DNA of 64,000 nt from Achromobacter pulmonis (GTDB taxonomy: Bacteria > Pseudomonadota > Gammaproteobacteria > Burkholderiales > Burkholderiaceae_B), in contig NZ_POQS01000010.1 of the NCBI RefSeq assembly GCF_002885955.2, forward strand, positions 92,776 through 156,775, in the 5' to 3' direction. The position numbers and the translations under genes are program-made. Below the pieces are notes generated by a model. It saw only the letters and a program-made list of their open reading frames with translations. It was not told where the DNA came from and made no database searches. Below are positions 26,001-34,518 of the stretch, one piece after another. The first letter of the stretch is position 1. The number at the start of each line of letters is the position of its first letter.

Positions 26001-26507
26001 ATGGAATACGTGCTGGTCAGTTCCTGCCTGCTGGGCAAGCCGGTGCGCTACGACGCGCGCGCCGTCTCGCACGACAACGCGGTGCTGGCGCGCTGGCTGG
26101 AGCAGGGCCGCGTGGTGGCCGTCTGTCCCGAGGTCGCCGGCGGCCTGCCCGTGCCGCGTCCGCCCGCCGAGATCGAGCCGGGCGCCGCGGCGGCGACGGT
26201 GCTGGCCGGCCGCGCCCGCATCGTGGCGGTGTCGGGAGAGGACGTGACCGCGCCCTTCGTGCAAGGCGCGCGCGAAGCGCTGGCGGCCGCGCGCCGCCAC
26301 GCCATCCGGGTCGCGGTGCTCAAGGAGGGCAGCCCGTCCTGCGGCAGCGGTTATGTGTACGACGGCCATTTCGCCGGCAACAAGATCCCCGGCTCGGGCG
26401 TGACGGCCGAACTGCTTGCGCAGGCGGGCGTGCGCGTGTTCAGCGAACACCAGTGGCGCGAAGCCCGGGACTGGCTGGCGCGCCTGGAGGCGGGCGACGG
26501 CGCTTAG
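26001..26507 (+). CDS. DUF523 family protein
   Basis: 168 residues with the family motifs SSCLLGKPVRYD near the N-terminus, VCPEVAGGLPVPRPPAEI, and LKEGSPSCGSGYVYDG. Several cysteines (C9, C46, C114) are in the family positions and could bind metal. The ATG lies 17 bases after the NYN gene stop, so the two are probably one transcript. The function of the family is unproven. Confidence 0.88.
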   Translation: MEYVLVSSCLLGKPVRYDARAVSHDNAVLARWLEQGRVVAVCPEVAGGLPVPRPPAEIEPGAAAATVLAGRARIVAVSGEDVTAPFVQGAREALAAARRHAIRVAVLKEGSPSCGSGYVYDGHFAGNKIPGSGVTAELLAQAGVRVFSEHQWREARDWLARLEAGDGA

Positions 26508-26563
26508 CGCGCCGTTCCGCGGTCGGTCATGCAGGATTGCAGCATGCGGTTGTAGGTGTCGGC
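26504..26563 (-). pseudogene. C-terminal remnant of a Gly/Tyr-rich secreted protein gene
   Basis: Read on the minus strand this stretch encodes ADTYNRMLQSCMTDRGTAR followed by a stop. It shares a 33-base identical segment with the 3' end of the Gly/Tyr-rich gene about 3.2 kb away (VDTYNRMLQSCMAAGREYTN). No upstream coding part remains before the Bug-type gene. It is the tail of a lost paralogue or a small segmental duplication. Confidence 0.6.
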
Positions 26564-26599
26564 GCCCGCAGCCGTCGCCGCAGGGCCTGCCCCGGTGCA

Positions 26600-27580
26600 T
26601 CAGTTGATCTTGATGTTGCGTTCCTTGACCAGGGCCTTCCACTGTGTGGTTTCCTTGGCCAGATGGTCGCGCAGTGCGTCCGGGCTGCTTCCGATAGACT
26701 CCGCGCCGATCGAATCCAGGGTTGCCTTCACCTTCGGTTCCACTAACGCATTGCGCATGGCTTCGTTCAGCCTGGCCACCACTTCCGGCGGGGTGCCGGC
26801 GGGGGCGAACGCCGCGAACCAGGGCATCAGTTCGTAGCCCGGCACGCCGGCTTCCCGCAGGGTCGGCACGTCAGGCAGGGCGGCGGAGCGCTTGGCCGTG
26901 GTGACGGCCAGCGCGCGCAGCTTGCCGCTGACGACGTGCGGCTTGGCGGACGTGATGCTGTCGAACATGTAGTCCACCTGGCCGCCCAGCAAATCCGCCA
27001 CGGCCGGGCCGCTGCCCTTGTAGGGCACGTGCAGCATGTCGACGCCCGTCATCGATACGAAGAGTTCGCCCGCCAGATGGATCGACGTGCCCACGCCGGC
27101 CGAGGCGTAGGTGTAGTGGCCGGGCCGGGCTTTCGCCTTGGCGATCACGTCCTGCACGCTGGTCGCGCCGGTGCGGGCCGGATTGGTGACCAGTACGTTG
27201 GGCACCACGGCCAAGAGCGAGATAGGTGCGAAGTCCTTGATGGGGTCGTAGTTCAGGTCGGCGTACAGCGCCGGGTTGACGGCCATGCCGTTGGCCACGA
27301 TCAGGATCGTGTAGCCGTCGGGCTTGGCGCGCGCGACCGAGGCCGCGCCGATGTTGCCGCCCGCGCCGGCGCGATTCTCGACGATGACTGACGTGTTCAG
27401 CTGCTTGCCCATGGATTCGCCCAGCGTGCGGGCGATGCTGTCCATGGCGCCTCCCGGCGGGAAGGGCACGATCCATTTGACCGGACGGTCAGGGTAGCCG
27501 TCGGCCAGCGCGGCGGACGCGCCGCCCAAGAGCGATAGGGCCAGGATGGCGCGGGCAAAGGGTTTGAATAGGTGGCGCAT
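26600..27580 (-). CDS. Bug/TctC-family extracytoplasmic solute receptor
   Basis: 326 residues. The signal peptide ends near ASAALA (residue 26). The mature part shows the Bug signature VKWIVPFPPGGAMD and the GGAGGNIG-like loop (ENRAGAGGNIGAASVARAKPDGYT), and ends with the family-typical LAKETTQWKALVKE. No tctAB permease genes are adjacent, as for most Bug proteins. It follows a cycloisomerase gene, so it may bind a (halo)aromatic-derived carboxylate (inference). Confidence 0.93.
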   Translation of the reverse strand: MRHLFKPFARAILALSLLGGASAALADGYPDRPVKWIVPFPPGGAMDSIARTLGESMGKQLNTSVIVENRAGAGGNIGAASVARAKPDGYTILIVANGMAVNPALYADLNYDPIKDFAPISLLAVVPNVLVTNPARTGATSVQDVIAKAKARPGHYTYASAGVGTSIHLAGELFVSMTGVDMLHVPYKGSGPAVADLLGGQVDYMFDSITSAKPHVVSGKLRALAVTTAKRSAALPDVPTLREAGVPGYELMPWFAAFAPAGTPPEVVARLNEAMRNALVEPKVKATLDSIGAESIGSSPDALRDHLAKETTQWKALVKERNIKIN

Positions 27581-27660
27581 GGTCGTCTCCGTAGTGCATG
27601 AATTATTGTGGGTGCGCCCTTCGAGGCGGGCGCGGCCGGATGTCGCGTGTCTGCGGTCCG

Positions 27661-28785
27661 TCAGCGGTCCCGCCGGTAGAAATTCAGCTTGTCTTCGTCC
27701 AGCGTCAGCCCCAGGCCGGGGCCGTCGGGAAGTTCCAGTTCGAAATCGGCGTAGCGCGGCGGATTGACGACGATGTCGTCCTTCAGCAGCAGCGGGCCGA
27801 ACAGTTCGGTGCCCCAAGACAGGCGCGGCAGGCAGGCAAAGCCGTGCGCCGACGCGATCGATCCCACCGAGCCTTCCAGCATCGTGCCGCCGTATAGCGA
27901 CATGCCGGCGGCATCGCCCACCGCCGCAGTGCGCAGCATCTCGTGCAGGCCGCCCGACTTGGCGATCTTCAACGCCAGCACGTCGGCCGCGCCTTGGCGC
28001 GCGATGTCCAGCGCGTCTTCCGGGCCATTTACGGCTTCGTCCGCCATGATCGGGACGACGAAGCGCGCGGCCAGCCGGGCCATCCCGGCCAGGTTGGCGC
28101 GGGCTATGGGTTGTTCGATCAGGTCCACGCCCGCCGCTTCCAGCCGCGCGATGGCGCCGGCCGCATCGGCCTCGTTCCAGGCCTGGTTCACGTCCACCGT
28201 CACGCGGGCGCGGTCGCCCAGCGCCTGCTTGATGCGCGACACGTGCGCCACGTCTTGCGACACGGCGCGGCGGCCGACCTTCAGTTTGAACGTGTTGTGG
28301 CGGCGGCTTTGCAGCAGCGACTCGGCTTCCTCGATGTCACGGGCGGTATCGCCGCTGGCCAGCGTCCAGAGCACCGGCAGACGGGTGCGCACGGCGCCGC
28401 CCAGCAGGGTCGACACCGGCACGTTCAGCCGCTTGCCCTGGGCGTCCAGCAGCGCGGTTTCCAATGCGGACTTGGCGAAGCGATTGCCGCGGGCCACCTT
28501 TTCCAGGTGCTGCATGGCCGCGTGGATGTTGGTGGCGTCCAGGCCGGTCAGTGCCGGAGCTAGATAGGTATCGATTGCCAGCTTGATGCCTTCGGGGCTC
28601 TCTTCACCGTAAGACAGGCCGCCAATGGTGGTGGCTTCACCGATGCCTTCGATGCCGTCGCTGCACGTCAGGCGCACGATCACGAGCGTTTGCCGCTGCA
28701 TGACCGCCATGGCCAGTTGATGGGCGCGGATGGTGGGCAGATCCACCAGAATGGCCTGAACCGAGAGAATGCTTGGCAGATTCAT
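27661..28785 (-). CDS. Muconate/chloromuconate-type cycloisomerase (enolase superfamily)
   Basis: 374 residues. The N-terminal lid domain is followed by the barrel with catalytic residues in order: the KLKVGRR motif with the KxK acid/base, DVNQAW, IEQPI and MADEAV (three metal ligands D, E, D), and K in LALKIAKSGG. It fits muconate cycloisomerase, which converts cis,cis-muconate to muconolactone; dipeptide epimerase is a less likely alternative. catA and catC homologues are not adjacent. It is divergent from a LysR gene and followed by a Bug receptor. Confidence 0.82.
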   Translation of the reverse strand: MNLPSILSVQAILVDLPTIRAHQLAMAVMQRQTLVIVRLTCSDGIEGIGEATTIGGLSYGEESPEGIKLAIDTYLAPALTGLDATNIHAAMQHLEKVARGNRFAKSALETALLDAQGKRLNVPVSTLLGGAVRTRLPVLWTLASGDTARDIEEAESLLQSRRHNTFKLKVGRRAVSQDVAHVSRIKQALGDRARVTVDVNQAWNEADAAGAIARLEAAGVDLIEQPIARANLAGMARLAARFVVPIMADEAVNGPEDALDIARQGAADVLALKIAKSGGLHEMLRTAAVGDAAGMSLYGGTMLEGSVGSIASAHGFACLPRLSWGTELFGPLLLKDDIVVNPPRYADFELELPDGPGLGLTLDEDKLNFYRRDR

Positions 28786-28892
28786 ACTTTTATTATCAGA
28801 AATGACATGACAGGGGCAGTATGACTTGCGCTTCCCGCTCGAGTCCAAGACTATATGGCTTCCTATTGATATCTATTGGGTATAAATATGCC

Positions 28893-29774
28893 ATGCAACT
28901 CAGACACCTAAGATACTTCCAGGCAGTGGCGGAAGAGGGGAGCTTCACGCGTGCCGCCGCCCGGCTGCATATTGCCCAGCCGCCGCTGAGCCGTCAGATC
29001 CGCCAGTTCGAGGAAGAACTGGGGGTGCAACTGTTCGAACGCACTACCCGCGCCTTGCGGCTGACGGAAGCCGGGCGCTTCCTGCTGGAGCAATCGCGGC
29101 TGTTGACCGCCCGGCTGGAAGAAGTGCTGGAAGGCACGCGCCGTCTGGGGCAAACGCAGCGACGCTGGTTCGGCATCGGTTTTGTTCCGTCGACCCTGTA
29201 TGGCTTCGTGCCCGAGCTGATCCGCCAATTGCGCAGCGCCGATCCCAAGGTGGAAGTCGGCTTGGCGGAAATGACCACGCTGCCGCAATTGGAAGCGCTA
29301 AAAACAGGGCGCATCGATCTAGGTATCGGCCGGATCCTGCTGGATGATCCGGCGATCGAACGCCGGGTGCTGATGACCGAACCATTGATGGCCGCCGTGC
29401 CGCTGCATCATCCATTGGCGGCGATGGGCAGCGTGTCGGCGCAACGCCTGGCTCAGGAACCGTTCGTGCTGTATCCGGCGCGGCCGCGGCCGAACTTTGC
29501 GGACCATGTGCTGGGGCTGTTCCGCGCCGCGGGCTACGCGCTGCAGGTCGAACAGGAGGCCAACGAGCTGCAGACCGCGATAGGCCTGGTGGCCGCGGGC
29601 GTGGGCGTGTCAGTGGTGCCGGCCTCGGTGCAGCGCTTGCAACGGCAGGACGTGGCCCACGTGCGGATCGAAGGCGATGCGTTCGTGTCGCCGGTGATCG
29701 TGAGCTACCGCAAGGATGACCAGTCTGCGTTTTTGCAGCGCGCGCTGGCGCTGGCTGCGGGATTGGCAACCTAG
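28893..29774 (+). CDS. LysR family regulator (CatR/BenM-like)
   Basis: 293 residues, starting MQLRHLRYFQAVAEEGSFTRAAARLHIAQPPLSRQI, the pattern of the CatM/BenM/CbnR branch, which responds to muconates. It is divergent from the cycloisomerase across a 107-base AT-rich spacer, the usual arrangement for a muconate-responsive activator. The stop overlaps that of the convergent downstream gene by two bases. Confidence 0.9.
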   Translation: MQLRHLRYFQAVAEEGSFTRAAARLHIAQPPLSRQIRQFEEELGVQLFERTTRALRLTEAGRFLLEQSRLLTARLEEVLEGTRRLGQTQRRWFGIGFVPSTLYGFVPELIRQLRSADPKVEVGLAEMTTLPQLEALKTGRIDLGIGRILLDDPAIERRVLMTEPLMAAVPLHHPLAAMGSVSAQRLAQEPFVLYPARPRPNFADHVLGLFRAAGYALQVEQEANELQTAIGLVAAGVGVSVVPASVQRLQRQDVAHVRIEGDAFVSPVIVSYRKDDQSAFLQRALALAAGLAT

Positions 29775-30358
29775 TTGGTGTACTCGCGGCCTGCTGCCAT
29801 GCAGGATTGCAGCATGCGGTTGTAGGTGTCCACCGAGACCTGCGTGGTCCATTGCGAGATGTGCGCCGGGTCGTAGCCGCTCTGGTTCATGGCCCAGCGC
29901 TGGCAATCGCTGCTGGCGCCGGCCTGGGGCGAGCCCATGGGCGCGGCCTGTTCGTATTGCGGCGGCGGCACGTATTGCGGCTGCTCGGGAGGCTGATATT
30001 GCGGCGTCTCGTACACCGAGTCCGGATAGGTCGGCGCGCCGTAGACCGGCGGGGTGGTATAGCCCACGCCCGGCGCATAGACGCCGGCCTGCGCGTAGGA
30101 AGGCCCCGAGTCCGCCGCCAGCAGCAGGCCGATCGCGGCCAGCGCGAACGCGCCGCCCACCCACCAGCCGTCGGAGCTGCTTCCGCCGCCGCCGTGATAG
30201 TGGTGATAACCGCCGCCGTAGCCGCCATAGCCGCCATAGCCGCCGTGGTGGCCGCCGCCCCAATAACCGCCGCCGTGCCTGCCGCCGGCCAGCGCGGGCG
30301 CGCTGACCACCGCCAGCGCCAAGGCCAGCGCCGTGGCGCGGACCGAAAACCGATTCAT
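29771..30358 (-). CDS. Secreted Gly/Tyr/Pro-rich protein
   Basis: 195 residues. The signal peptide ends near VSAPALA (about residue 24). A Gly/His/Tyr-rich stretch follows (repeats of GGYGGYGG), then one hydrophobic helix (about 66-82), a Pro/Tyr-rich linker, and a C-terminal cap with two cysteines (DCQRWAMNQSGYDP and YNRMLQSCM) that may form a disulfide. It resembles small envelope proteins of proteobacteria with unknown role. A 33-base piece of its 3' end is duplicated beside DUF523. Confidence 0.75.
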   Translation of the reverse strand: MNRFSVRATALALALAVVSAPALAGGRHGGGYWGGGHHGGYGGYGGYGGGYHHYHGGGGSSSDGWWVGGAFALAAIGLLLAADSGPSYAQAGVYAPGVGYTTPPVYGAPTYPDSVYETPQYQPPEQPQYVPPPQYEQAAPMGSPQAGASSDCQRWAMNQSGYDPAHISQWTTQVSVDTYNRMLQSCMAAGREYTN

Positions 30359-30475
30359 GATTCTGCTCCTGGATCGCCCCGGCCGGCATGGCGCGCGGCA
30401 AGAGGCAACATGAATACTTTACTGCTGCGCGGGCGTCACGGGTTGTCGCAAGCGCTACCGGGATTTCAAGCCGTT

Positions 30476-30937
30476 TCAGGGCCGCGGGCGCGGCGTCAGG
30501 GGCGGTTGCGCGCTGTTGCATGAGCGCGACTCGCCGGCCCGCAGGCGCACCTGCGCGCGCGGCTCGAAACCGTCAGGCTCGCGGTTCATGGTTTCGTAGG
30601 TTTCATAGCCGGTTTTTTCCACGCACCAGTTCCAGAAGTAGGTCTGCGCGCCGTGCAGCATCATCGATTCCGCGCGCCATTCGCGGATCGCGGGAAACGC
30701 CGCCGCGCCGTCGGCGGCGCTGCGCGTTTCGTTGCGAAAGCGTTCGCGGCCGTAGGGGTATGCGCTGCTGATCAGCACCACGCGGGCATCCGCCACGGGC
30801 CGCTCGGCCTCGTCCAGCACGGTAAGGCGCGCTTCGGGTTGCAGGGTCTTGTAGACGGGGTAGGGAACGCAGCCGGCGCTGGTGAGCGCGAGGGCAAGAA
30901 CGGGGGCGGCGGGCAGGATGCGTAACGGCAATCTCAT
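30476..30937 (-). CDS. Putative lipoprotein with carboxypeptidase-regulatory-like fold
   Basis: 153 residues. The signal ends with TSAGC, giving a probable lipidated C23. Residues 35-115 look like a beta-sandwich (RLTVLDEAERPVADARVVLIS), similar to carboxypeptidase regulatory domains. Two additional cysteines are present (near FWNWCVEK and SRSCNSAQ). It is on the same strand as the Gly/Tyr-rich gene but separated by about 118 bases, so an operon is uncertain. Function unknown. Confidence 0.7.
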   Translation of the reverse strand: MRLPLRILPAAPVLALALTSAGCVPYPVYKTLQPEARLTVLDEAERPVADARVVLISSAYPYGRERFRNETRSAADGAAAFPAIREWRAESMMLHGAQTYFWNWCVEKTGYETYETMNREPDGFEPRAQVRLRAGESRSCNSAQPPLTPRPRP

Positions 30938-31009
30938 CGGCTGGCCGGACGGCGGTCCGGTAGGGGGTTGGCAGTGGCTAAAACTGTTGATAGGTAGTAT
31001 TTTCTCGCG

Positions 31010-31636
31010 ATGATCACGTTACCACCTTCTCCTGCGTCGCAAGACGAGCGTCTCACCAAAGGCAAGCGCACCCGGCTGCAGCTTCTGGCGGTCGCGGCGG
31101 CGGAGTTCGCGCAACGCGGGTTCCAGCACACCCGGATCAGCGACATCGTCGCCCGCGCCGGCGTGACGCAGCCGGTCTTCTACCAGTACTTCAGCAGCAA
31201 GCAGGCCGCGTACGACGAGCTGGTGGACATGTTCATGCAGCGCTTGCGCCAGGCCATCGGCCAGGCGCGCCTGCCGGACGACCTGCCCGAGGCCGAACTG
31301 GCCGGCCGCATCCGCCAGGGCGTGGGCGGGCTGCTGGACATCCTGCAGGAAGATCCCAACCTGACCCGCATCGGCTTCTTCCAGGCGGCGTCGGCCGAGG
31401 CCCTGAAGGACGAACTGGTGGCGATGCTCGCCGACAACGTGCGGGCCGAGCAGCAGGCGGGCCTGTTGCGCACGCAGCCGCGCGCCGACTGGTTCGCGCA
31501 GTCGCTCATGGGCATCATCGAACGCTTCACCCGCCAGACCCCCGACGCCGAACAGCGCGAGCGCCTGGCGGACTTCATCACGGACCTGCTGCTGGAAGGC
31601 ATGCGAATACGGCTGCCGCCCCAGCCCGCCTCCTAG
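31010..31636 (+). CDS. TetR family transcriptional regulator
   Basis: 208 residues. The N-terminal helix-turn-helix (about residues 18-62, with FAQRGFQHTRISDIVARAGVTQPVFYQYFSSKQAAYDELV) is typical of TetR. The C-terminal helical ligand domain ends in LLLEGMRIRLPPQ. The gene is alone, followed immediately by an intrinsic terminator whose stem overlaps the stop codon. Its targets are unknown; it may be autoregulatory or act on distant genes. Confidence 0.92.
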   Translation: MITLPPSPASQDERLTKGKRTRLQLLAVAAAEFAQRGFQHTRISDIVARAGVTQPVFYQYFSSKQAAYDELVDMFMQRLRQAIGQARLPDDLPEAELAGRIRQGVGGLLDILQEDPNLTRIGFFQAASAEALKDELVAMLADNVRAEQQAGLLRTQPRADWFAQSLMGIIERFTRQTPDAEQRERLADFITDLLLEGMRIRLPPQPAS

Positions 31637-31653
31637 CAGGAGGCTTTTTTTTT
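31628..31653 (+). terminator. Rho-independent terminator after the TetR gene
   Basis: A perfect 7-bp stem (GCCTCCT / AGGAGGC) with a 3-base loop AGC is followed by nine T residues. The TAG stop codon of the TetR gene lies at the end of the left arm and the start of the loop. Confidence 0.9.
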
Positions 31654-31750
31654 CGTCCGTGGACGGCCGCGGGGAGCGCGCCGGCTGGACGAAATGCTCG
31701 TGCTTGAGGCCTCATACTTGATTGATATTCGTCTATAAACGAAAATGCCC

Positions 31751-31842
31751 ATGTATCGAATCGAGCGGGTGTACTGCGCCACGCGGATATCGAGCGCGCA
31801 GTGCAGTGCTGGCAAGACTGGCAACGGAGAACCGACGCATGA
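31751..31842 (+). pseudogene. Remnant of a HI1419-family (RelE-like) toxin gene
   Basis: Just before the antitoxin a frame encodes DIERAVQCWQDWQRRTDA and a stop, closely matching the C-terminal helix of HI1419-type toxins. Its TGA overlaps the antitoxin ATG by four bases, as in intact modules. An ATG in another frame (MYRIE) may be the old N-terminus. The core of the toxin, including the CGGDK motif, is missing. The gene is therefore internally deleted and out of frame. Confidence 0.65.
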
Positions 31843-32150
31843 AAAGCAGAGCCCATGACGAAGCAATGGCGGAGCTATACCGCAACGATCCGACGCTTGC
31901 GCTGGAAGTCATCAATGACATTCTCCAGGACGGCGAGCAGGCCGAGTTGCTGATCGTGCTGCGCCAGCTCGCGCGCGCCTACGGCGGCGTGCAGGCGGTG
32001 GCCGAGCAGGCCCGCCTGAATCCGACCCAGCTTTATCGCACGTTGTCGCCCCAGGGCAATCCGGCGTTGAGCAGCCTGATCGCCATACTCAAGGCGATGG
32101 GCCTGCGCCTGGCGGTCCAGCCGCTGTCGCCGGCGCGGTCCGCGCCCTGA
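31839..32150 (+). CDS. HI1420-family antitoxin (XRE-type DNA-binding protein)
   Basis: 103 residues. The C-terminal helix-turn-helix (about residues 48-92: AVAEQARLNPTQLYRTLSPQGNPALSSLIAILKAMGLRLAV) matches the addiction-module antidote family HI1420. The N-terminus starts MKSRAHDEAMAELYRNDP. The ATG overlaps the stop of the toxin remnant. With the toxin dead, it may persist as a regulator or anti-addiction element. Confidence 0.85.
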   Translation: MKSRAHDEAMAELYRNDPTLALEVINDILQDGEQAELLIVLRQLARAYGGVQAVAEQARLNPTQLYRTLSPQGNPALSSLIAILKAMGLRLAVQPLSPARSAP

Positions 32151-32152
32151 GT

Positions 32153-33547
32153 TCAGCGCGCCAGCGCCGGCGTGCCGCCCGCGCCCAGGTCCCAGTACAG
32201 TCCCGTCATCAATCCGAGCGCCTGGCGCAGCAGCTCCGGCGGCAGGTGTTCGTTGGGCGCGTGCTGGGAGCAGCCCGGATAGGAATGCGGCACCCAGATC
32301 GTGCGCAGGCCCAGCACGTCGGTGAAGATGTCGTTGGGCAGCGAGCCGCCCAGGTTGGGCAGCACCGCGGCCTTGACGCCGGCGGTGCGCTCCAGCGATT
32401 CCACCGCCCAGCGCACCCACGGGTCTTCCGGGTCGATGCGGGTGGCGCGGAACATGCTTTCGCGGGTGAGCGCGATCTGGACCATGGGAAAGCCCTGGCG
32501 GTCCAGGTGGCGGCGCAGGGCGGGGATGAGTTCGTCGGGGTCCACGCCGACCACGAAGCGCAGCTGGCAGCGCGCCCAGGCGCGCGGCGGGATGGCGTTG
32601 ACGGGGGTGTCGGGGTTGCCGGTCTTGTAGGCCAGCACTTCGAACGAGCACCAGCCGAACACGCGTTCGGCCGGCGACAGGCCGGGCTCGCCCCAGCCGG
32701 GTTCGATCTCCGGGCCGTCGGCGCCGCCGTCGACCTGGCAGCCGGCCAGGGCGCGGCGCACCGCCGGCGGCAGTTCCGCGGGCACCCATTCCGGCACGCG
32801 GATCTGGCCGGTGGGCGAGACCAGCGTGGAAATCGCGTGCGCCAGCTGGATGCCGGGGTTGGAGATCAGCCCGCCCCAGTTGCCCGAATGATGGCCGCCG
32901 GCGCGCGCCTCGATGCTGAGGTCGAAGTTCAGGCTGCCGCGCGCGCCCAGGAATACCGTGGGCCGCTCGGCGCTCAGGCGCGGCCCGTCGGAGGCGATGA
33001 GCAGGTCGGCCGCGAGCAGATCGCGGTGCGCTTCGCATAGTTCCCGCAGGCCCATGGAGCCGGTTTCCTCGCCCATCTCGATCAGGTACTTGGCGTTGAA
33101 TCCCAGCCGGCCGCGCGTCTCCAGCACCAGCCGCAGCGCTTCCATATTGATGCTGTGCTGGCCCTTGTTGTCGGCGATGCCGCGGCCGTACCAGCGGCCT
33201 TCGGATTCGGTCAGGCCCCAGGGCGACAGGCCTTGCTTCCATTCCCGCTCCAGCCCGCGTATGACGTCGCCGTGGCCGTAGCCCAGCACGGTGGGCAGGG
33301 CGGGGTCTTCGATGCGCTCGGCGTACAGGAACGGCGCCAGCGCCTTGGGATGCGTCAGCGTGCGGCAGGTGAAGCCCAGGGCTTCGAAGGCCGGCCGGAT
33401 TTCAGCGTCCAGGTAGTCGGCCAGCACGGCCGCGCGTTCGGGGTTCTGGCTTTCGGTGGGCATGGCCAGGCGGCGCGCCAGCAGCGCGCGGAAGGCGCCG
33501 GAATCGAAGCATTGCTGGGCCTGGGCGAGGGCGTCTGCGCGGGTCAT
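32153..33547 (-). CDS. M20 family metallopeptidase
   Basis: 464 residues, in the normal range for ArgE/DapE/carnosinase-type M20 enzymes. Metal and catalytic motifs are complete: GYGHGDVI (H92, D94), ADNKGQ (D126), EMGEETGSMG (E160, E161), D188 in ASDGPR, the dimerization histidines in AGGHHSG, and a final HAPNEH. No signal peptide, so it acts in the cytoplasm. It is the last gene of the dpp-type operon, overlapping the OppF gene by four bases, so it probably cleaves the imported peptide or conjugate. Confidence 0.92.
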   Translation of the reverse strand: MTRADALAQAQQCFDSGAFRALLARRLAMPTESQNPERAAVLADYLDAEIRPAFEALGFTCRTLTHPKALAPFLYAERIEDPALPTVLGYGHGDVIRGLEREWKQGLSPWGLTESEGRWYGRGIADNKGQHSINMEALRLVLETRGRLGFNAKYLIEMGEETGSMGLRELCEAHRDLLAADLLIASDGPRLSAERPTVFLGARGSLNFDLSIEARAGGHHSGNWGGLISNPGIQLAHAISTLVSPTGQIRVPEWVPAELPPAVRRALAGCQVDGGADGPEIEPGWGEPGLSPAERVFGWCSFEVLAYKTGNPDTPVNAIPPRAWARCQLRFVVGVDPDELIPALRRHLDRQGFPMVQIALTRESMFRATRIDPEDPWVRWAVESLERTAGVKAAVLPNLGGSLPNDIFTDVLGLRTIWVPHSYPGCSQHAPNEHLPPELLRQALGLMTGLYWDLGAGGTPALAR

Positions 33548-34518
33548 GATGGGCGGGCTCCATGCTGGGGATCGGAAGGATAGAGATTGCAGGCCACCAG
33601 GGCCTGCCCGCGCTGCGCCAGCGCGGGGCGTTCGGTCTTGCACTGGTCCATCGCATGCTGGCAGCGCGGGTGGAACGGGCAGCCCGCCGGCGGGCGCAGC
33701 GGATCGGGAAAAGACAGGCCCAGGCCCATGTCGGGGATGCCCAGGCCCGGCTCGGGCGTGAGCACCGAGGCCAGCAGCGCCTGGGTGTAGGGATGGCGCG
33801 GCTCGTGGAACAGGCGGGCGGTGGCGGCGGATTCCACCACCCGGCCCAGGTACATCACGGCCACGTGGGTGGCGATGTGCTCCACCACGGCCAGGTTGTG
33901 GCTGATGAAGACATAGGTCAGGTTGAATTCGCGCCGCAGGTCCATGAGCAGGTTCAGGATCTGGGCCTGCACCGACACGTCCAGGGCCGAGGTGGGCTCG
34001 TCGCAGATGACGATTTCGGGATGCATGACCAGCGCGCGCGCGATGGCCACGCGCTGGCGCTGGCCGCCGGACAACTGCCCCGGCGTGTTGTGCGCCAGGC
34101 GCGGCGGCAGGCCCACGCGCTCCAGCATCTCGATGGCCTTGTGCTGCCTGGGGTTGGCGATGCCGTGCACTTCCAGCGGCAGGGAGACGATGGAAGCGAT
34201 GGTGCGCCGCGGGTTCAGCGAGGAGTACGGGTCCTGGAACACCGGCTGCACGCGGCGCGCCAGCGCGCGCCGGTCCAGGCCGCGGATGTCCTGGCCGTCG
34301 AGCCGCACCGCGCCCTCGGTGGGCGGCGTCAGCCCCAGCAGCATGCGGGCCAGCGTGGACTTGCCGCAGCCCGATTCGCCGACGATGCCCAGCACCGCGC
34401 CGCGCTCGACCGCCAGGTCCACGCCGTTGACCGCGTGCAGGGTGCTGCGCGGGCGGAACATGCCGGCGCGCACCGAGAACTGGCGGCTGACGCCATCGGC
34501 TTGCAGCAACGCGCTCAT
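33544..34518 (-). CDS. Oligo/dipeptide ABC transporter ATP-binding protein (DppF/OppF-like)
   Basis: 324 residues. Walker [10 protein letters not shown] (residues 48-56), signature LSGGQRQRVAIA, Walker B IVICDEPTSALD and the H-loop HNLAVVEHI are all intact. The C-terminal oligopeptide/dipeptide domain holds the CPFHPRC cysteine motif (family C-terminal extension). It overlaps both neighbours by four bases. It powers the DppBC permease together with the DppD-like subunit. Confidence 0.94.
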   Translation of the reverse strand: MSALLQADGVSRQFSVRAGMFRPRSTLHAVNGVDLAVERGAVLGIVGESGCGKSTLARMLLGLTPPTEGAVRLDGQDIRGLDRRALARRVQPVFQDPYSSLNPRRTIASIVSLPLEVHGIANPRQHKAIEMLERVGLPPRLAHNTPGQLSGGQRQRVAIARALVMHPEIVICDEPTSALDVSVQAQILNLLMDLRREFNLTYVFISHNLAVVEHIATHVAVMYLGRVVESAATARLFHEPRHPYTQALLASVLTPEPGLGIPDMGLGLSFPDPLRPPAGCPFHPRCQHAMDQCKTERPALAQRGQALVACNLYPSDPQHGARPS

